Source of the DNA: Desulfobacteraceae bacterium
GTDB taxonomy: Bacteria > Desulfobacterota > DSM-4660 > Desulfatiglandales > B25-G16
Assembly: GCA_030615105.1 (NCBI GenBank)
Contig: JAUWZV010000013.1
Span: 1-33,176, forward strand
Direction of reading: 5' to 3'
Length of the DNA: 33,176 nt
Shown here: positions 29,858-33,176 of the stretch, piece after piece
Position numbering within the stretch: the stretch's first letter is position 1
Layout: every line of letters starts with the position of its first letter
Position numbers and translations under genes: made by a program
Notes under the pieces: generated by a model
Told to the model about the DNA's origin: nothing
Databases searched by the model: none
Seen by the model: only the letters and a program-made list of their open reading frames with translations

Positions 29858-30331
29858 AATATAGTGATAATAATGCCCTTTTGATTATGAACATAATAAA
29901 GACTTAGCATTGAAGCAATATAAAAATGCACATATCATGTGTGCCTCCTACAGTCCAAAATTGCAGATTTCAAAGTCTAACCGAAGCCTTAACTACCATG
30001 ATCCATTTTAATCATCTTATACCAAGTCTTATACCAAGTTGAATTCAAACGGCTACTATTTATAGAGGTCATTGCGAACGAATGTGAAGCAATCTCAATA
30101 GGATAGATTGCCACGTCGCTTCGCTCCTCGCAATGACATAATTGCAACTTGATATTACAACGATTTTTTTGATTTACACAAATGCATATTTCTTTTAATG
30201 TTTTTTTGAGTACGTCTTTTCATCGCGATATCGAATCCCTGACGGCTGAGGTCATTTCAGCAAAGGGAGAGTGAAGTGCCGGTCATTACACTCTGCATTC
30301 TTAGGCCCTGAAACATAAAATAAAAGACAAC
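29858..30331. other. Gap between divergent genes, contains a palindromic repeat
   Basis: No gene was found. TTATACCAAGT occurs twice in tandem near 30017-30041, followed by a full-length palindromic repeat at 30068-30137. The remainder must include the promoters of the radical SAM gene and the aldo/keto reductase, but no clear boxes stand out. Confidence 0.5.
30068..30137. repeat. Palindromic intergenic repeat (GTCATTGCGA family)
   Basis: GTCATTGCGA at the left pairs with TCGCAATGAC at the right, and GCAATCT pairs with AGATTGC inside, giving a nearly complete 70-base hairpin. This word family is widely scattered in bacterial intergenic DNA and is probably a non-autonomous mobile hairpin. Confidence 0.75.
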
Positions 30332-31390
30332 ATGCAAAAGAGAACTCTTGGTAAAAAGGGTTGGGAAATTTCTGTGATAGGCTTTGGAGGCATCAAATTG
30401 CCTCTGATTTCTCAGAAGGAATGTGAAATCCTTCTGAACAGGGCTATCGATGAGGGAATTAACTTTGTGGACACTGCCGACTGCTATGGTGACAGTGAAG
30501 AGAAGATCGGGTTTGCATTGAGAGGAAGGCGCAAAGAGTTCTATCTTGCTACAAAAATAGATGAACGCGATGGCATTGGGGTTCGCAAGAAATTAGAGCG
30601 TTGTCTTCGCCGCCTCAGGACAGACTGGATTGATCTGATCCTCTTCCACGATGTTCGAGGTTCTGAATACGAAAGGATATTTGACAGCGGTGGATTGGAG
30701 ACCTTAGAGAAGGCCAGAGAAGAGGGAAAAATTCTGGAGATTGGAATAAGCATCCATCACTCCCTCCCGATAATGGTGAAGGCCATTGAATCTGGGGTAT
30801 TTTCGGCTCTGATGGTAGCTTACAGCGCCTTTGATGAAGATCGCTTGGCTGCTGAGCTTCTTCCGATGGCCCATAAAATGGGGGTGGGCTTAATAGCCAT
30901 GAAACCCCTCGCAGGGGGAGTGCTGGCGGAGCGCCCTTCGTTTCCCAAGAATAAAAAATTCATCCAAGGAGAATCTCTGGCCCAGGTTTCTCTGCAATAT
31001 GTTATCACAAATCCCAATATCACCTGTGCCATCCCTGGGATGACGGAACTGCATGAACTGAATGAGAACCTTCAAGTTGGCAGGCTTCCAAGGGAGCTGA
31101 CTGTAGAAGAGATCAAGGCAGTTATGGAATGTGTAGGGGAGGCAGGAAAGGGGTTTTGTAGAAATTGTGGGTATTGCCTTCCTTGTCCGGAGGGAATACC
31201 CATCCCTGACATTTTCCGCTTTGAAAGCTACTATGATCGATATAACCTAAAAGGATGGGCGAGAGAGCAATATCGATCGCTTGTTGTGAATGCTGATGCT
31301 TGTTCCGGCTGTGAGCAATGCCTGGAGCTTTGTCCTTACGAGGTCTCCATTCCAGAAAAATTGGAAATTGCTCATCAAACCCTGCAATAA
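30332..31390 (+). CDS. Aldo/keto reductase with C-terminal ferredoxin domain
   Basis: A 352-residue protein. Residues 1-270 are an aldo/keto reductase barrel with the catalytic tetrad Asp47, Tyr52, Lys75 and His106 (DTADCYGDSEEKIG, LATKID, LFHD). The C-terminal 80 residues carry cysteine clusters CRNCGYCLPC and CSGCEQCLELCP, which form [4Fe-4S] centres. Such fusions are common in anaerobes and probably couple reduction to ferredoxin-type carriers. The substrate is not known. It is a stand-alone gene with no strong ribosome site before the ATG. Confidence 0.9.
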   Translation: MQKRTLGKKGWEISVIGFGGIKLPLISQKECEILLNRAIDEGINFVDTADCYGDSEEKIGFALRGRRKEFYLATKIDERDGIGVRKKLERCLRRLRTDWIDLILFHDVRGSEYERIFDSGGLETLEKAREEGKILEIGISIHHSLPIMVKAIESGVFSALMVAYSAFDEDRLAAELLPMAHKMGVGLIAMKPLAGGVLAERPSFPKNKKFIQGESLAQVSLQYVITNPNITCAIPGMTELHELNENLQVGRLPRELTVEEIKAVMECVGEAGKGFCRNCGYCLPCPEGIPIPDIFRFESYYDRYNLKGWAREQYRSLVVNADACSGCEQCLELCPYEVSIPEKLEIAHQTLQ

Positions 31391-31458
31391 TCATCTTCCC
31401 GGTTACAAAAACAGTCAGGCTAAGTCCTTCCACTTAATTTATGAAAAAATTTAAAGCA

Positions 31459-32244
31459 CTATTTAAGTTTCCACGGTCGGGGCTTGCGCTTCTCAAGAAA
31501 GGCACTCATACCCTCTTTTGCATCTTCCGTAGAGGATATAGCTACAGTAATGTTTTTCAAGTACTCCACTGCATTAACAATTGGCATATCTGCTGCTTTA
31601 TAGAAGGAAAATTTACCTGCCTGAAGGGCAAGAGGACTTTTGCTTGCAAGTGTCTCGGCCATCTCCATAGTTGCCTCATTTAGTCTGTCATTGGGAACGA
31701 CATCATTAACCAGCCCAATCCTTAGAGCCTCCTGAGCGTCAATAATTTTTCCCATATATAACATCTCAAGGGCTTTCTTTCTTGGCAATCCAAGATCTAA
31801 AAATGCACCTGGTCCTGTACAGAAAAGTCCGATATCTATTGCATTGGCTGCGAATTTAGCATCCTCGGAGGCTATAGCCAAGTCAGAGGCTGCTACCAGC
31901 CCGCAACCAATAGCAGTTGCATATCCCTGTACTGATGCAATCACGGGCTTTTTCATCCTGCTCACGAGCAGAACTGTTAAACCTCATGTCTTATTAAGGA
32001 GGTATTCTTGCTCAGTCGGACTCCCTTCGAGGATAGATTTAACATCTATGCCTGCAGAGAAATGTTTTCCTGCACCTTTTATGACCACTACCCGTATCTC
32101 TTTATCTTCTTCCATCTCGATAAGGGCATCAAAGGCATCCTCTCCAAGTTTAAGATTGAATATATTCATCTCATCAGGCCGGTTGAAAGTCAGTATTCCA
32201 ATATGGTCTTTTTTCTCTGTTATCACTGTTTCATATGTCTTCAT
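31459..32244 (-). pseudogene. Enoyl-CoA hydratase/isomerase family protein interrupted by one in-frame TGA
   Basis: From ATG 32244 (AAAGGAG eight bases upstream) the frame encodes a crotonase: MKTYETVITEKKDHIGILTF, then VVVIKGAGKHFSAGIDVKSI with the oxyanion-hole FSAGID. At 31984-31986 a TGA interrupts, and the same frame continues GLTVLLVSRMKKPVIASVQG and onward through EALRIGLVNDVVP to the stop at 31459. The whole is 262 codons, normal for the family. One change, for example CGA to TGA, explains the break. The catalytic positions around GLFCTGPGA are hard to judge. It may be a recent pseudogene, an assembly error or a read-through gene. Confidence 0.82.
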
Positions 32245-32377
32245 GATATCCACTCCTTTCCCCCATTCATAACCTCCGTATACCAACACAATTGGTGATG
32301 GTTGCAATATATCATAGGGATTGTTTGTACTATAACCTTGGCATCTAAGTATGCGATGGTATTATGCATCCTAAATG

Positions 32378-32920
32378 TTAAAATTTATCGTAATGTAAAA
32401 ATTCACTAATCTCCCTTCGATTAGGTTCCCTACCTTCCTGTGCAGGGTAACCTAACGGGATAAGCACTACTAATTCGTATCCCTCTGGAATTTTTAAGAT
32501 CTCTTTTGCCTTATCTTGATCAAAGAGGCCAATAATGACTGTTCCCAGGTTCAGGTTATGGGCAGCCAGACAAAGATTTTGGGTGGCAATTCCAAGATCG
32601 AACATAAACCAATCCCCAAATTTGGTTGTAGCCTGGCCTTTTTTGTAGCCTGCACTCTGAAGTTTGCCGCAGAGGGTAATCACCACAGGTGCTTCCCCTA
32701 TGGCTTTCGTGGCCGGATTACCAGTAGATAGGGTCTCCTGAAGTTTCTGTTTGATCATTGAATCTTTAACCACAATCACTTCCCAGCATTGTGTGTTAGC
32801 CCAGGAAGGTGACCACCTGATTGCTTCAAGCACTTTATTGAGCTTTTCTTCTGGGATCTCCCGATCTTGATATCTTCTGATGCTCCGTCTTCCTTTGATG
32901 ATTTCCATAAAATCTGACAT
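32378..32920 (-). CDS. Nitroreductase family protein
   Basis: A 180-residue FMN-dependent nitroreductase. The N-terminus MEIIKGRRSIRRYQDREIPE carries the RRSIR FMN-phosphate motif. WSPSWANTQCWEVIVV is the usual next segment, then DLGIATQNLCLAAHNLNLGT and the C-terminal VVLIPLGYPAQEG. Length and motif order are standard for small anaerobe nitroreductases. GGAGG lies eight bases before the ATG. It is single-domain with no signal peptide, unlike the SagB-type enzyme at 25281. The substrate is unknown. Confidence 0.93.
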   Translation of the reverse strand: MSDFMEIIKGRRSIRRYQDREIPEEKLNKVLEAIRWSPSWANTQCWEVIVVKDSMIKQKLQETLSTGNPATKAIGEAPVVITLCGKLQSAGYKKGQATTKFGDWFMFDLGIATQNLCLAAHNLNLGTVIIGLFDQDKAKEILKIPEGYELVVLIPLGYPAQEGREPNRREISEFLHYDKF

Positions 32921-33176
32921 ACTATTACCTCCATATGTTTGTTATGTCGCTTGAGTTTGCCTGCCCTGTTAAACCCTTTTAATCCCTTAATTAATAATTC
33001 ACAATCTTATTTATATAATGAATATGTTAAATTTAATACTTTGTTGTCAACCACTTTCATCTTTAGTGTTTCATCTTTGTATAGACACCATATATTTAGT
33101 CCCTTATCCGGTAGTTTTTGCCCTCAGGTGCAAAATCTTCTTTTTACATCAAGTTGGCATAATGGTATTCTGCTAA

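Noticed and set aside
31984-31986. TGA as a selenocysteine or recoded codon in the enoyl-CoA hydratase
   Set aside because: The position is not catalytic in crotonases and TGA ends other genes here (for example at 11821), so a point mutation or error is simpler.

Overview
The window looks like chromosomal DNA from an anaerobic, moderately low-G+C Gram-negative bacterium. A Desulfobacterota/Nitrospirota-like lineage is my best guess. The support is a pyruvate:ferredoxin oxidoreductase joined to NuoE/F/G-like electron carriers, a ferredoxin-domain aldo/keto reductase, stand-alone nitroreductases, a DUF3108 envelope protein and GGAGG-type ribosome sites. The taxon cannot be settled from the sequence alone.

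Left core block (1-9822, all + strand): end of a probable porA, porB, a NuoE/NuoF/NuoG-like trio that probably moves electrons between ferredoxin and NAD(P), a HIT-family hydrolase, metK, and an unusual 889-residue protein (zinc ribbon, DPPY methyltransferase, TPR). Inside it, at 4968-5400, lies a dead S24-type repressor fragment split by a hairpin repeat that is itself split by a second hairpin repeat.

Accessory island (about 9.8-24.3 kb): a patchwork of toxin-antitoxin, defence-like and decayed mobile DNA. It holds a deleted HTH-S24 repressor, two small minus-strand genes, a DUF433/DUF5615 pair with a broken toxin, remnants of an IS91-like transposase whose 3' end recurs upstream of three cargo loci, three remnants of a REP-type (RAYT-like) transposase tail, a GNAT/DUF1778 toxin-antitoxin module and a duplicate that has lost its toxin, and a two-gene operon (2-TM protein plus acidic Pro/Glu-rich protein) split by a 287-bp element with perfect 8-bp target duplications. 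The centrepiece is a tight three-gene operon at 15799-20479: a four-GAF soluble histidine kinase, a receiver domain fused to an Xre-like helix-turn-helix domain, and a RES-domain protein carrying the NAD+-degrading family's signature residues. I read this as a RES/Xre toxin-antitoxin pair placed under two-component phosphorelay control. It is the best candidate for an undescribed system.

Right core block (24324-33176): surE (-), a Tat-signal SagB-type nitroreductase (+), a YbhB/PEBP-like protein whose signal peptide is one base out of frame (+), a DUF3108 protein (+) overlapping tail-to-tail with a metallo-beta-lactamase-fold hydrolase (-), a radical SAM protein (-), a ferredoxin-fused aldo/keto reductase (+), an enoyl-CoA hydratase interrupted by one in-frame TGA (-), and a small nitroreductase (-). 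Single-base lesions and nested short palindromes are frequent across the window, which points to ongoing small-repeat movement and gene decay. No tRNA, rRNA or CRISPR array was seen.
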